This document shows positions 42,540 through 53,063 of a stretch of DNA of 64,000 bases, piece after piece. This DNA is from an uncultured Parvularculaceae bacterium. GTDB lineage: Bacteria; Pseudomonadota; Alphaproteobacteria; Caulobacterales; Parvularculaceae. Position 1 is the first letter of the stretch. Each line of letters opens with the position of its first letter. Where the stretch lies: assembly GCA_947259375.1 (NCBI GenBank), contig CAMYLZ010000032.1:69501-133500 (forward strand), in the 5' to 3' direction. The position numbers were made by a program, and so were the translations under genes. The notes under the pieces are model-generated. The model did not search any database, was not told the DNA's origin, and worked only from the letters and a program-made list of their open reading frames with translations.

Positions 42540-43219
42540 GCAGCCGGCGCAATCAGCCCAGGCCCGTCATTGACCGGCGCGTTGACCGCCGTCGAGACTG
42601 CATGAAATCTCCATATGCCGGCCGGCGCGCTATTCAGGAGCGGCATCAGCAATCTGAGGTCGCGTTCATCGGCTTCAAGCCATGTTTCAAAAATATCGGG
42701 TGCAACGACCACCGGCTCGCGCGCGTCAAGGCCCGCAAGGTCCGGCCCCGCCGGCGTCGTCAGGATGGCGAGCGTATCGATCTCGCCGCCATCCGGGTCG
42801 AGCGCGGTTTCCCAGACGCCGGCGAAAGCGATCGGCGCGCCGTCCTTGCGGGCGACTGCAAAGGGCCGCTTTTCGCCTTCTTTCTCGCCGCGCCACACAT
42901 AATATCCATCCGCCGGGATGAGACAGCGGCGGCGCTTGAAGGCCGAACGGAAGCTCGCTTTTTCCAAAAGCGTTTCAGCGCGGGCGTTGATCATCGGCCG
43001 TTGGGCCAATCGTTCAAGATGCTCGCCTTTCGCCCATTCGGGGATGAAGCCCCAGCGCATCAGCGCAAATTCACGGCGCCCGCGCCCGCCCTGCCGGATC
43101 GCTGCGACAGGTTGCGCCGGACAGATATTGTAGCGCGGCGGAAAGTCATCCCGCAGATCGAGCTTGAACAATTCACCGACTTTGGCCGGCGGCGATTTCA
43201 GGTAATAACGTCCGCACAT
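42536..43219 (-). CDS. SOS response-associated peptidase (HMCES/YedK, DUF159)
   Basis: MCGRYYLKSPPAKVGELF; NARAETLLEKASFRSAFKRRRCLIPADGYYVWRG. Confidence 0.95.
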   Translation of the reverse strand: MCGRYYLKSPPAKVGELFKLDLRDDFPPRYNICPAQPVAAIRQGGRGRREFALMRWGFIPEWAKGEHLERLAQRPMINARAETLLEKASFRSAFKRRRCLIPADGYYVWRGEKEGEKRPFAVARKDGAPIAFAGVWETALDPDGGEIDTLAILTTPAGPDLAGLDAREPVVVAPDIFETWLEADERDLRLLMPLLNSAPAGIWRFHAVSTAVNAPVNDGPGLIAPAA

Positions 43220-43242
43220 GGCAAGAGAGCAAAGGCCGATTC

Positions 43243-43677
43243 ATGAAAGCGGGCGAGAAAATATTCGTGGGCGTCGGCGCCGTCGTCTTTCGCGGCGATG
43301 AGGTGCTGGTCATCAAGCGCGGCAAGCCGCCATTTGAAGGCCAATGGTCGATCCCCGGCGGAAAGCTCGAATATGAAGAGCGCCTTGCGGACGCGGTGAT
43401 CCGCGAAGTCCGCGAGGAAACAAAGCTCGAAATTGAAATTCTCGGCTTGCTCGACGTCTTCGAAGCGATGCCGCACGAAACCGGCCAGCACGCCCACATG
43501 ATCATGATCGATTATGTGGCCGAATGGCTTTCGGGCGAACCGATGGCCGGCGATGACGCCGCCGAGGCGGCATTTGTCAGCCTTGAGGAAGCAATCTCGC
43601 GGCTTTCCTGGGATCTAACCCGCCAGGCGGTGCGCCGCGCAGCGAAATTGCGCGCGCAATTTCGCCCACGGCCATAA
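43243..43677 (+). CDS. NUDIX hydrolase
   Basis: Nudix box GGKLEYEERLADAVIREVREETKLEIEILG. Confidence 0.95.
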   Translation: MKAGEKIFVGVGAVVFRGDEVLVIKRGKPPFEGQWSIPGGKLEYEERLADAVIREVREETKLEIEILGLLDVFEAMPHETGQHAHMIMIDYVAEWLSGEPMAGDDAAEAAFVSLEEAISRLSWDLTRQAVRRAAKLRAQFRPRP

Positions 43678-43709
43678 TCCGGCTATATTCGCCCACCATC
43701 AGGAGGCTC

Positions 43710-44162
43710 ATGACGCATCGCATTCTCATCGCCGGCTTGTTCGCCGCCCTCGCTTTGTCGCCTTTGGCCGCGAGCCCGGCCGCCGCGCAGGATCTAGAGG
43801 CGTATCTGGAACGCCAACGTGATCTTTCATTGCTGTCCTCGCTGTTCGGCGAGCTGCACCACATCCGCCGCACCTGCGAGCCGCGTTACGAGGCCGATAT
43901 CTGGCGTGATCGAATGAAAAAACTGATCACGCTTGAAGAGCCCGAAGAGGCCATGCGCGAGAAACTGGTGGCGCAGTTCAATGACGGTTATCGCCGCGCG
44001 CAGCGCCGCTTTCCGGGATGCAGCCGCGATGCGCGCGACTATGCCGCCGCACGCGCCGCAACCGGGGATGCAATCATCCGACGGCTGACAGCTTCGCTGG
44101 AAGAAGAAGAACCGTTGACGAGCGGCGCCTTCCGCGTCCAACCGGACGGAACAGGTCAATAG
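43710..44162 (+). CDS. TIGR02301-like secreted protein
   Basis: Signal peptide; LEAYLERQRDLSLLSSLFGELHHIRRTCEP...FNDGYRRAQRRFPGCSRDAR; downstream of NUDIX gene. Confidence 0.75.
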   Translation: MTHRILIAGLFAALALSPLAASPAAAQDLEAYLERQRDLSLLSSLFGELHHIRRTCEPRYEADIWRDRMKKLITLEEPEEAMREKLVAQFNDGYRRAQRRFPGCSRDARDYAAARAATGDAIIRRLTASLEEEEPLTSGAFRVQPDGTGQ

Positions 44163-44211
44163 GCGCCGCGCCATTCGGCGCTTGAAAACCCCAAGCCTCC
44201 GATGCGGCCGC

Positions 44212-45291
44212 CTAGCCGTCCAGCACCCCGGCAAAGCGCCAAGCAAGCGACGCGCCGGCATGAAATGGAACCAGCCGCTCACCGCCTGATTCAATGAACT
44301 CGGGGACGCGGCATTCAGAGCGCTCCAGCACGACCCGGTCTTGATTGACCGGCAGGCCGTAAAAACGAGGGCCGTTTTCGGAGGCGAACGCTTCGAGCTT
44401 GTCGAGCGCGCCCTCCTCTTCAAAGACCTTCGCGTAGCTCTCCAGCGCAAACGGCGCGTTGAAAATCCCGGCGCAACCGCACGCTGTTTCCTTGGCGCTA
44501 ACCGCGTGCGGCGCAGTGTCCGTACCAAGAAAGAACTTCGGCGAACCGGAGACCGCGGCCCGGCGCAGCGCGAGGCGATGTTTTTCGCGCTTCGCCACCG
44601 GCAGGCAATAATAATGCGGGCGAATGCCGCCCTGAAAAATCGCGTTGCGATTGAACTCCAGATGATGCGGCGTGATGGTCGCCGCGATATGCTCGCCGCC
44701 CGCCGCAACGAAATCCGCCGCGTCCCGCGTCGTGATATGCTCAAAGACGATCTTGAGCGCCGGGAACGCCGCTATGGTCGGCTGCATCACCTGTTCGATA
44801 AACACCGCTTCGCGGTCGAAGATGTCGATATCAGGGTCGGTCACCTCGCCATGCACGAGCAGCGGCATGGCGATGCGTTCCATCTTGTCGAGCACCGGAT
44901 AGATATTGCGGATATCGGTGACGCCATAGGCCGAATTGGTCGTCGCATTCGCCGGATACAGCTTGCAGGCGGTGAAAACGCCTTCATTGAACCCGCGCTC
45001 AATCTCTTTCGGGTCGGCATTGTCGGTGAGATAGCAGGTCGTCAACGGCGTGAATGGCGCGTCGCCTGAAACCGCGCGCATAATCCGCTCGCGATAGGCG
45101 CGCGCAGCGTCCACAGTCGTCACCGGCTCTTTAAGATTGGGCATGATGATCGCCCGCGCAAATTGCCGGGCGGTGTAATCGGCCACCGCATTGAGCATGG
45201 CGCCGTCGCGCAAATGCGCGTGCCAGTCGTCAGGGCGGCGCATTTCCAGCCGGACCGGCGCGGCGGTGTCGGACGTCAAAGGTTCAACCAT
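44212..45291 (-). CDS. pyrC: dihydroorotase
   Basis: [61 protein letters not shown]. Confidence 0.96.
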   Translation of the reverse strand: MVEPLTSDTAAPVRLEMRRPDDWHAHLRDGAMLNAVADYTARQFARAIIMPNLKEPVTTVDAARAYRERIMRAVSGDAPFTPLTTCYLTDNADPKEIERGFNEGVFTACKLYPANATTNSAYGVTDIRNIYPVLDKMERIAMPLLVHGEVTDPDIDIFDREAVFIEQVMQPTIAAFPALKIVFEHITTRDAADFVAAGGEHIAATITPHHLEFNRNAIFQGGIRPHYYCLPVAKREKHRLALRRAAVSGSPKFFLGTDTAPHAVSAKETACGCAGIFNAPFALESYAKVFEEEGALDKLEAFASENGPRFYGLPVNQDRVVLERSECRVPEFIESGGERLVPFHAGASLAWRFAGVLDG

Positions 45292-45375
45292 GTCGCGCCT
45301 TCTACGCCGCAAGCCTTGCCCGCGTCCAGCCAGTCCGGCTTTTCATCGGCCGTGAAGAGGACTACATGCTCGCCC

Positions 45376-46191
45376 ATGAGCGAACATCTGTTACTGCCTG
45401 ACCGCGCGGTCGTCGAAGTGACCGGCGAAGACCGCCGCCCCTTCCTGCAAGGGATCATCACCCAGGATATTGAGAGGCTGACACCGGAAAGCGCAATCTT
45501 TTCCGCCCTTTTGACGCCGCAGGGAAAAATCCTCGCAGATTTTTTCGTAATCGACGCTGGCGAAGCATTCCTTATCGATTGCGACAAAGCGAACGCCGCA
45601 GTGCTGGTCAAACGGCTGACGCTTTACAAGCTGCGCGCGAAAGTTGCGATCAAAGTCGATGATGGGCTTTGCGTCATCGCCGGCGCCGGCCAGACTGAGC
45701 GCAACGATATTTTCGATTACCAGGATCCCCGGCACGAGGCGCTCGGCTGGCGCGCCATTGCGCCTGTCGGCGACCACGACGTCAATGATGCCTATGACGC
45801 GCAGCGGATCAGCCTTGGCGTTGCGGAATTCGGCAAGGATTTCAGCGCTGACGAGAAATTCCTGTCCGACGTCAATTACGACGCGCTGAATGCGGTGAGT
45901 TACAAAAAGGGCTGCTTTATCGGTCAGGAAGTATCGAGCCGCATGAAGCGCAAGGGCGGCGTGCGCCGCCGCACCCTGGTCGCGGAATGCGACGGCCCCG
46001 CGCCGGCGCCCGGCGCCAGCGTCACCGCCGGGGACGCAACCCTTGGCGAGGTCATGTCGGGGGCCGCAAACGTCGCCCTCGCCAATGTCCGCCTTGACCG
46101 CTGGGAAAAGGCGAAAAGCGAAGGAACACCGGTCGAATGCGGCGGCAAGGCGCTGCGTTTGCGCATTCCCGCCTATCTCGAACAGGACTAG
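45376..46191 (+). CDS. YgfZ/GcvT-like folate-binding protein
   Basis: MSEHLLLPDRAVVEVTGEDRRPFLQGIITQDIERL; NAVSYKKGCFIGQEVSSRMKRKGGVRRR (KGCYxGQE-type motif). Confidence 0.94.
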   Translation: MSEHLLLPDRAVVEVTGEDRRPFLQGIITQDIERLTPESAIFSALLTPQGKILADFFVIDAGEAFLIDCDKANAAVLVKRLTLYKLRAKVAIKVDDGLCVIAGAGQTERNDIFDYQDPRHEALGWRAIAPVGDHDVNDAYDAQRISLGVAEFGKDFSADEKFLSDVNYDALNAVSYKKGCFIGQEVSSRMKRKGGVRRRTLVAECDGPAPAPGASVTAGDATLGEVMSGAANVALANVRLDRWEKAKSEGTPVECGGKALRLRIPAYLEQD

Positions 46192-46225
46192 CCTCCCCGG
46201 CCAGACAGCCACGGGAGGCAACGCC

Positions 46226-46636
46226 ATGTCCGCTTCAGAAACGACCCTGCTTTTGCTCATCGCCTGGTTCTTGCTGCTGCTTGTCAGCCTCGGCGCCTTG
46301 CGCACATCGATGGTGATGACCGGCAAACGCGCCGCCACAGCCTTCGCGCCTTCGGGCGACGATCTTGACGGCTTCGGCCGCCGCCTCACCCGCGCCCACG
46401 CCAATTGCTATGAAAATCTGCCCATCGTCGCCGCGATCCTGCTTTACGCCATCGCCACGGGGCAGACCGGGTTGACGGACGGCCTCGCCTATGTGTTTCT
46501 CGGCGCGCGCATGGCGCAATCCGTCACGCATATGATCTCGACGAGCCGGCTTTTTGTGATGATCCGGTTCGCTTTCTTCATCGTGCAGCTTGTCATTGTC
46601 ATATCCTGGCTCTTGCGGCTGCTTCATCTGATTTGA
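46226..46636 (+). CDS. MAPEG family membrane protein
   Basis: Four TM segments; RLTRAHANCYENLPIVAAILLYA motif; LGARMAQSVTHMIS. Confidence 0.88.
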   Translation: MSASETTLLLLIAWFLLLLVSLGALRTSMVMTGKRAATAFAPSGDDLDGFGRRLTRAHANCYENLPIVAAILLYAIATGQTGLTDGLAYVFLGARMAQSVTHMISTSRLFVMIRFAFFIVQLVIVISWLLRLLHLI

Positions 46637-46640
46637 GAAC

Positions 46641-47234
46641 ATGCCGCACAAAACCCATTGCCTTTGGGCGCCCGAAAACGACCCCGTTTATCGTCAGTAT
46701 CATGACGAAGAATGGGGGGTTCCCGAATATGACGACCGGACGCTGTTTGAAAAGCTGATCCTTGACGGGTTTCAGGCCGGGCTTTCATGGCGAACAATCC
46801 TTTACAAGCGCGACAATTTTCGCGCTGCATTTGACGGATTCGATCCGGAAAAGATCGCCCGCTATACGCCGAAAAAAGTCGAGGCGCTGTTGGGCGACGC
46901 CGGCATCATTCGCTCGCGCACGAAAATCGCCGCGACCATTGGCAATGCGCGCGCCTTTCTTGAGATCATGGAAAAGGACCGGCGCGGCTTTTCCGGCTTT
47001 TTGTGGCAATTTGTCGGCGGCGCGCCGATCGTCAATGAATTTGAACATTACAAAAGCGCGCCGACGAAATCGCCGGAAAGCGAGGCGATGGCGAAAGCGC
47101 TCAAGGCCCGGGGCTTCAAATTTTGCGGCCCGGTGATCGTTTACGCCTTTATGGAAGCGGTCGGCATGATCAATGACCACGAGACCGGCTGCCCACGCTG
47201 GCGGGCGGTGCAAAAACTCGCAAAAACCACGTGA
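46641..47234 (+). CDS. tag: DNA-3-methyladenine glycosylase I
   Basis: YRQYHDEEWGVPEYDDRTLFEKLILDGFQAGLSWRTILYKRDNFRAAFDGFDPEKIA; FVGPVIVYAFMEAVGMINDHETGC-type region. Confidence 0.95.
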   Translation: MPHKTHCLWAPENDPVYRQYHDEEWGVPEYDDRTLFEKLILDGFQAGLSWRTILYKRDNFRAAFDGFDPEKIARYTPKKVEALLGDAGIIRSRTKIAATIGNARAFLEIMEKDRRGFSGFLWQFVGGAPIVNEFEHYKSAPTKSPESEAMAKALKARGFKFCGPVIVYAFMEAVGMINDHETGCPRWRAVQKLAKTT

Positions 47235-47295
47235 GCCAATTCTCCGTGAGATAAGCCGGCCTTCGGCGACCGCTGGTTGCGCCCCCGCCGGGAAG

Positions 47296-47310
47296 GGCGC
47301 AAATTGCGCC
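47296..47310. promoter_or_regulatory. candidate operator/hairpin upstream of KASIII gene
   Basis: GGCGCAA-A-TTGCGCC palindrome; the same GGGCGCAA arm also pairs with TTGCGCCC at 47277-47284. Confidence 0.45.
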
Positions 47311-47326
47311 AAACCTCGAACCCGTA

Positions 47327-48499
47327 ATGAAAGCACCCCCGATGACGAACCAAGCCGCAGACGTCAGAATCGTCGCCACAGGGCTCTTCACGCCCCCGCA
47401 TTCCATTTCCAATGACGAGCTGGTGACGGCTTTCAACGCTTATGTGGACAAGTTCAATGCGGAAAATGCGGCGGCCATTGACGCCGGCGCGCTGGCGCCG
47501 CTGCAAAAATCCTCCGCAGAATTCATTGAAAAAGCTTCCGGCATCAAATCGCGCTTCGTCCTCGACAAGGACGGCATTCTCGATATTGAGCGTATGACGC
47601 CGCGCCTGCCCGCCCGTTCCAATGACGCGCTTTCCGTGCTCGCCGAGATGGCGGTCGCCGCCGCGCGCGAGGCGATGCGCAATGCCGACCTCAACGACGG
47701 CGACATCGACGGCGTCATCTGCGCCGCCTCGAACATGCAACGCGCCTATCCCGCCATCGCGGTCGAAATCCAGGACGCGCTCGGCATTGACGGCTTTGGC
47801 TTTGACATGAATGTCGCTTGCGCGTCCGCCGCATTCGGCATCGAAACCGGCCTCGGCCTGATCCGCGCCGGGGCGCGGCGCATTCTCATGGTCAATCCGG
47901 AGATCTGTTCGGCGCATTTGAACTTTCGCGATCGCGACAGCCATTTCATCTTTGGCGATGTCTGCACCGCGGTCATTCTTGAACGCGCCGACGGCGCGCC
48001 CTCGGGCGACGCATTCGATATTCTCGGCACGCGCCTCAAGACCAAGTTCTCGAACAATATTCGCAATAATTTCGGTTTCTTGAACCGCTGCGAGGGCGAG
48101 ACCGGCGCGGCGGACGTGACGAAGGCCAGCCCGTTGACGGACAAGCTGTTCGTTCAGGAAGGCCGCAAAGTGTTCAAGGAAGTGGTGCCGATAGTCTCTG
48201 AACTCATCTCAGGCCACCTCACTGATCTCGACATTGCGCCCGAAACGGTCAAACGATTCTGGCTGCATCAGGCGAACCTGTCGATGAACGAGTTCATCTC
48301 GCGCCGGGTGCTGGGGCGCGATGCAACCCGCGAGGAAGCGCCGGTGGTGCTCGACGAATATGCAAACACATCCTCCGCCGGATCGATTATCGCCTTCCAT
48401 ACGCACCGCGAGAATATCGATATCGGCGATGTCGGCGTAATTTGCGGGTTTGGCGCCGGCTATTCAGCGGGTTCTGTGGTCGTTCGAAAGGCGGCGTAA
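47327..48499 (+). CDS. beta-ketoacyl-ACP synthase III family protein
   Basis: MNVACASAAFGIETGLGLI (Cys), HQANLSMNEFI (His), NTSSAGSI (Asn); start may be ATG at 47342. Confidence 0.92.
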   Translation: MKAPPMTNQAADVRIVATGLFTPPHSISNDELVTAFNAYVDKFNAENAAAIDAGALAPLQKSSAEFIEKASGIKSRFVLDKDGILDIERMTPRLPARSNDALSVLAEMAVAAAREAMRNADLNDGDIDGVICAASNMQRAYPAIAVEIQDALGIDGFGFDMNVACASAAFGIETGLGLIRAGARRILMVNPEICSAHLNFRDRDSHFIFGDVCTAVILERADGAPSGDAFDILGTRLKTKFSNNIRNNFGFLNRCEGETGAADVTKASPLTDKLFVQEGRKVFKEVVPIVSELISGHLTDLDIAPETVKRFWLHQANLSMNEFISRRVLGRDATREEAPVVLDEYANTSSAGSIIAFHTHRENIDIGDVGVICGFGAGYSAGSVVVRKAA

Positions 48500-48574
48500 A
48501 CCCGCCTTGATAATGATCGCGAAATAGCGGCGTAGCTGGGCGCGCGGTACTATCGATGCAGAAAGAAGAATAAA

Positions 48575-49189
48575 ATGACCAATCACGTTCACCAAGGCGA
48601 TCTGCCGGAAGGGCTCGATCTCGGCAAAGTGGTCGCGATCGATAGCGAGACCATGGGGCTCATCCCCCACCGCGATCCCTTATGCGTGGTGCAGCTTTCG
48701 GCCGGCGACGGCGATGCGCATCTCGTCCAGCTCGACCGGTCGACCTATGCGGCGCCGCGCCTCAAGGCGCTGCTCGCCGACCGGGATGTCGAAAAGATCT
48801 TCCACTTCGCCCGTTTTGACGTCGCCGCGTTCCAGCAGTGGCTCGGAGTGACCACGGCGCCGGTCTATTGCACCAAGATCGCCTCGCGACTCTGCCGCAC
48901 CTATACGGACCGGCACGGGTTGAAAGACGTTTGTCGCGAGTTGCTTGGCGTCGAACTTTCGAAGCAGCAGCAGTCCTCTGACTGGGGCGCGCCAACCCTC
49001 TCCCCGGCGCAGGTCGAATATGCCGCGTCGGACGTTCTCTATCTCCACGCGCTAAAGGAGAAACTCGACGAAATGCTCGCGCGGGAAAACCGCACAGCGC
49101 TTGCCGAGGCCTGTTTCGGGTTTTTGCCGGCCCGCGCAGCGCTCGACCTTGCGGGATGGCCGGAAATCGACATATTTGCGCATTCTTGA
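48575..49189 (+). CDS. ribonuclease D-like 3'-5' exonuclease
   Basis: AIDSETMGLIPHRDPLCVVQLS; KIFHFARFDVAAF; QQSSDWGAPTLSPAQVEYAASDVLYLHALKEKL. Confidence 0.94.
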   Translation: MTNHVHQGDLPEGLDLGKVVAIDSETMGLIPHRDPLCVVQLSAGDGDAHLVQLDRSTYAAPRLKALLADRDVEKIFHFARFDVAAFQQWLGVTTAPVYCTKIASRLCRTYTDRHGLKDVCRELLGVELSKQQQSSDWGAPTLSPAQVEYAASDVLYLHALKEKLDEMLARENRTALAEACFGFLPARAALDLAGWPEIDIFAHS

Positions 49190-49332
49190 AGCAAAAAATC
49201 CGCCAGAAACAGGCGAATTGGCGCTACTTGCTTCCCGTCCCCGCCCGCGCGACTATATGAGGTGATGAGGGGCGGAGCGAAGGTACGCCAAAGACCTTTG
49301 ATTATGTGGGTAAAAGGAAAGCCGCGCCGGGC

Positions 49333-50106
49333 ATGAGCACTGTCGTCACCGACAATGAAACGTCAGCCGCGCCAAGGCCGCAAAGCGGCCAGCGCCGGGT
49401 GCTCGAATCGCTGACCATGCGCGCGCGCACCACCGGCGACAAGGCGGCGGCGCGCTCGCGGCTGGTGCGCCGGCTGCGCATCGCCCTGCCCGTCACGGGG
49501 CTGTTGCTGGTGGCGATCTTCTTTTTCAGCACAAACTCGAAAACCGGCGAAGACGCGCGGCTTGAGGATTTCGAAGACCTTTCCGCCATCGCCGAAGAAT
49601 TGAGGATGAGCAGCCCGCGCTTTTCCGGCGTCGATGACGGCGGCAAGCCGTTTGAGATCACCGCGAGCGCCGCCATCCAGAAACCGAATGTCAAAGACCT
49701 CGTCGAACTTGAAAACCCGCGCGCGGTACAGGGCGAAGCCAGCGACACCAATATCGTCACCGCGCGCAGCGGGCTTTACCGTTCGGATGAAAAAATTCTC
49801 GAACTCAGCGACGAGGTCACACTCGAGCATCAGGTCGGCGAAGAGGTTTATATCTTCCGCTCACCTGCGGCGACAGTGCTGATTGACGACCAGATCGTCA
49901 CCAGCGACGCCGGCGTCGGCGGCGAAGGTCCGAAAGGCGAAACGCTTCAGGCCGACCGCATCAAAGCCTATCATGGCGAAGGCCGCGTCGTTCTGCAGGG
50001 CAATGTGCGCATGCGCATCTATCCGAAATCGAAACCCAGTCCTCAACAAGCGTCGGACGACGGGCCGCCGCCGCTCAAGGAGGGGGACGCAAACCAGCCG
50101 GAATGA
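49333..50106 (+). CDS. lptC: LPS export ABC transporter periplasmic protein LptC
   Basis: Single N-terminal TM, KPFEITASAAIQKP, ATVLIDDQIVTSDAGVGGEGPKGETLQADRI; followed by lptA (ATGA overlap) and lptB. Confidence 0.88.
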   Translation: MSTVVTDNETSAAPRPQSGQRRVLESLTMRARTTGDKAAARSRLVRRLRIALPVTGLLLVAIFFFSTNSKTGEDARLEDFEDLSAIAEELRMSSPRFSGVDDGGKPFEITASAAIQKPNVKDLVELENPRAVQGEASDTNIVTARSGLYRSDEKILELSDEVTLEHQVGEEVYIFRSPAATVLIDDQIVTSDAGVGGEGPKGETLQADRIKAYHGEGRVVLQGNVRMRIYPKSKPSPQQASDDGPPPLKEGDANQPE

Positions 50107-50603
50107 TAAAAAACATGAAAACGCTTCTGAACGCCTCCGTTCTTTCCATCGGCGCTTTGCTGGCCAGCGCGACTGGCGCTTTTGCCCAACTCATCGCCGA
50201 TAGCGACGAGCCGATCGACATCACCGGAGATACGGCCGAATTCCAGGACGAAAAGGCGATCTGGAGCGGCAATGTGCGCGTCGTCCAGGGCGAAGGCATC
50301 CTGACGACCGAACGGCTGGAAGCGACGCTCACCGATGACGGCGCGGTCGAGACCATTATCGCGATCGGCTCGGTGCGTTATTCCAACGGCAAGGAAACGA
50401 TCACTGGCGAACGCGCGGTCTTCAACGATGGCGCGCAGACCATCACCATGACGGAAAACGTTCTTGTCATTCAGGGCAAGCAGGTGATGTCCGCCGGCAA
50501 GGTCACCTATTGGGTCGAAACCGGCAAGGTTTTGTTCGCGCCTGAGCCGGGCAAACGAATTCGCGGACTCTTTTATACGAAATCCGACGCTGAGCAGACT
50601 TAA
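50103..50603 (+). CDS. lptA: lipopolysaccharide transport periplasmic protein LptA
   Basis: DEPIDITGDTAEFQDEKAIWSGNVRVVQGEGILTTERLEATL; between lptC and lptB. Confidence 0.92.
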   Translation: MIKNMKTLLNASVLSIGALLASATGAFAQLIADSDEPIDITGDTAEFQDEKAIWSGNVRVVQGEGILTTERLEATLTDDGAVETIIAIGSVRYSNGKETITGERAVFNDGAQTITMTENVLVIQGKQVMSAGKVTYWVETGKVLFAPEPGKRIRGLFYTKSDAEQT

Positions 50604-50649
50604 GGTTAACGACGACGCCTTCACTGATCCTTAAAGAGAGACGCGCTTA

Positions 50650-51474
50650 ATGAGCGAGAGCATGGATACGCAAACCGACATAACCGCAGCAGCCGCCCTG
50701 AAAGAAACGGCAACGCCAGCAAAGCTGAAGCCCAAACTTGTCGAGGGCGGCGGCGGCGCGTTGACGGCTGAGAATCTCGGCAAGTCGTTCAAACGCCGCC
50801 CGGTCGTGCGCGGCGTTTCCATGAGCGTCAAGCGCGGCGAAGTCGTCGGCCTCCTCGGACCGAACGGCGCCGGCAAGACGACATGCTTTTACATGATCAC
50901 CGGGTTGATCCCCGCCGATCACGGCCGCATCATGATTGACGGGCACGACGTCACCAGCCTGCCGATGTATCAGCGCGCGCGCCTCGGCGTCGGCTACCTG
51001 CCGCAGGAAGCATCGATCTTCCGGGGACTGAGCGTCGAGCAGAATTTGCGCGCCGTGGTCGAGCTTGTCGAGAACAACAAGGACAAGCAGCAGGCGATCA
51101 TCGATGACCTGCTCAATGAATTCCATATCACGCATTTGCGCGACGCTCCGGCGATTGCGCTATCCGGCGGCGAGCGCCGGCGTGTCGAAATCGCCCGAGC
51201 GCTGGCGACCGCGCCGTCCTTCATGTTGCTGGACGAGCCTTTCGCCGGCATCGACCCGCTGGCGATTTCAGAGATCCGCGATCTCGTCGCGCATCTTAAA
51301 GACCGCGGGCTCGGCGTGCTGATTACGGATCACAATGTGCGCGAAACGCTCGATATCATCGACCGGGCGTACATCATTCACGAAGGCGAAGTCCTGCTTG
51401 AGGGCGCGCCGGGGGAAATTGTCGGCGATAAGGACGTGCGCAGGGTTTATCTCGGCGACCAGTTCCAGATGTAA
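50650..51474 (+). CDS. lptB: LPS export ABC transporter ATP-binding protein
   Basis: LGPNGAGKTTCFYMITGLI; GYLPQEASIFRGLSVEQNL; LSGGERRRVEIARALATAPSFMLLDEPFAGIDPLAI; LITDHNVRETL. Confidence 0.97.
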   Translation: MSESMDTQTDITAAAALKETATPAKLKPKLVEGGGGALTAENLGKSFKRRPVVRGVSMSVKRGEVVGLLGPNGAGKTTCFYMITGLIPADHGRIMIDGHDVTSLPMYQRARLGVGYLPQEASIFRGLSVEQNLRAVVELVENNKDKQQAIIDDLLNEFHITHLRDAPAIALSGGERRRVEIARALATAPSFMLLDEPFAGIDPLAISEIRDLVAHLKDRGLGVLITDHNVRETLDIIDRAYIIHEGEVLLEGAPGEIVGDKDVRRVYLGDQFQM

Positions 51475-51491
51475 AGGAAACATGGGGGGGT

Positions 51492-52982
51492 ATGGCGTTA
51501 GCTCCTAAACTCGAACTTCGGCAATCGCAGCAACTCGTCATGACGCCGCAGTTGCAGCAAGCGATCAAGCTGCTGCAATTGTCCAATCTGGAGCTTGCCG
51601 AATATGTCGACGAGCAGCTCGAGAACAACCCCTTCCTTGAACGTGATGAAACGCCTGCCGATGGACCGGCCGAACGGCGCGGCGAAAGCGGCGAACATTC
51701 TGATCAGGGCGCCGCTCATGACGACGGCAAGGCGCGCGACAATCTCGATGCGGACTATGAGGGTGTCGCGCCGGGCGATTCTGGCAGCGATGCGGCCTAT
51801 GGCGAATACCGCCCGAATGACTGGGCGAATATGCCCGCCGGGCGGCGCAGTGACGGCGACGAGGCGGAATTCGGCGCGACGCTGCAATGCGAGATCTCCC
51901 TCGCCGACCATCTGACTGAACAATTGCATCTGGCGACGCGCGACCCGATGGAGCTGTTCATCGGCGCTTATCTCATCGACATGATCGACGAGGCCGGATA
52001 TTTGCGCGAAGACCTGCCCGCTGTCGCCGACCGGCTTGGCGCCGACATTGCGGATGTGGAAAAGACCCATCAATTGATCACGCGTTTCGAGCCGTCCGGC
52101 GTCGGCGCGCGCGATCTCAAGGAATGCCTGAAACTGCAACTGGTCGACGCGGATCGCTATGATCCGGCGATGGCGGCCTTTGTCGAGAATATCGAACTTG
52201 TCGCGAAGAAAGACCTGAAAGGTCTTATCAAGGTGACCGGCGCAAGCGAGGACGATGTCCGCGACATGGTCGCGGAAGTGCGCGCGCTGACGCCAAAGCC
52301 CGGTTACGCCTATGGCGGCGGCACGGTGCAGGTCATCGCTCCCGACGTGTTTGTCTCGAAGTCTCAGGACGGCGCCTGGAAAGTCGAGCTCAATAGCGAG
52401 ACCTTGCCGCGCATCCTCGTCAATCAGCGCTATTACGCTGAGATTTCCTCGGCCGGCGGCGCGGATGAGAAGGACAAGACCTATATTTCCGAGCAGTTTG
52501 CGAATGCGAGCTGGCTTGCCAAAAGCCTGCACCAGCGTGCGCAAACCATCCTCAAGGTTGGCAGCGAAATCGTACGCCAGCAGGACGCCTTTCTCGCCTA
52601 TGGCGTCAAGCATCTGCGCCCGCTCAATCTGAAGACGGTCGCCGACGCCATCGAGATGCATGAATCGACCGTCTCACGAGTGACGTCGAACAAATATATC
52701 GCGACGCCGCGCGGGCTTTTCGAACTGAAATATTTCTTCACCGCATCGATCGCCTCGACCACCGGCGGCGACGCTTATTCCGCTGAAGCGGTGCGCTATC
52801 GCATCCGGGAATTGATCGACGGCGAGACCGCCGGCGCCATTCTGTCCGATGACAAAATCGTTGACATTCTACGTGAGGAGGGCGTGGATATAGCCCGCAG
52901 AACCGTTGCCAAGTACCGGGAGACGTTGAAGATTCCCTCCTCGGTGCAGCGCCGCAGAGCAAAGTTGCAAAGCGCGATCTAA
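51492..52982 (+). CDS. rpoN: RNA polymerase sigma-54 factor
   Basis: LAPKLELRQSQQLVMTPQLQQAIKLLQLSNLELAEYVDEQLENNPFLE; C-terminal RpoN box ARRTVAKYRE. Confidence 0.98.
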   Translation: MALAPKLELRQSQQLVMTPQLQQAIKLLQLSNLELAEYVDEQLENNPFLERDETPADGPAERRGESGEHSDQGAAHDDGKARDNLDADYEGVAPGDSGSDAAYGEYRPNDWANMPAGRRSDGDEAEFGATLQCEISLADHLTEQLHLATRDPMELFIGAYLIDMIDEAGYLREDLPAVADRLGADIADVEKTHQLITRFEPSGVGARDLKECLKLQLVDADRYDPAMAAFVENIELVAKKDLKGLIKVTGASEDDVRDMVAEVRALTPKPGYAYGGGTVQVIAPDVFVSKSQDGAWKVELNSETLPRILVNQRYYAEISSAGGADEKDKTYISEQFANASWLAKSLHQRAQTILKVGSEIVRQQDAFLAYGVKHLRPLNLKTVADAIEMHESTVSRVTSNKYIATPRGLFELKYFFTASIASTTGGDAYSAEAVRYRIRELIDGETAGAILSDDKIVDILREEGVDIARRTVAKYRETLKIPSSVQRRRAKLQSAI

Positions 52983-53063
52983 GGCTTTAATCCCCGCGGG
53001 CCAACGCAGAATTCGGCAACAATGCGCGGCATGCGTAGGACGCCGCCATTTTCAGGAGGTCCA

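Noticed and set aside
51498-52661. 387-aa minus-strand ORF opposite rpoN
   Set aside because: Antisense shadow of rpoN, no motif.
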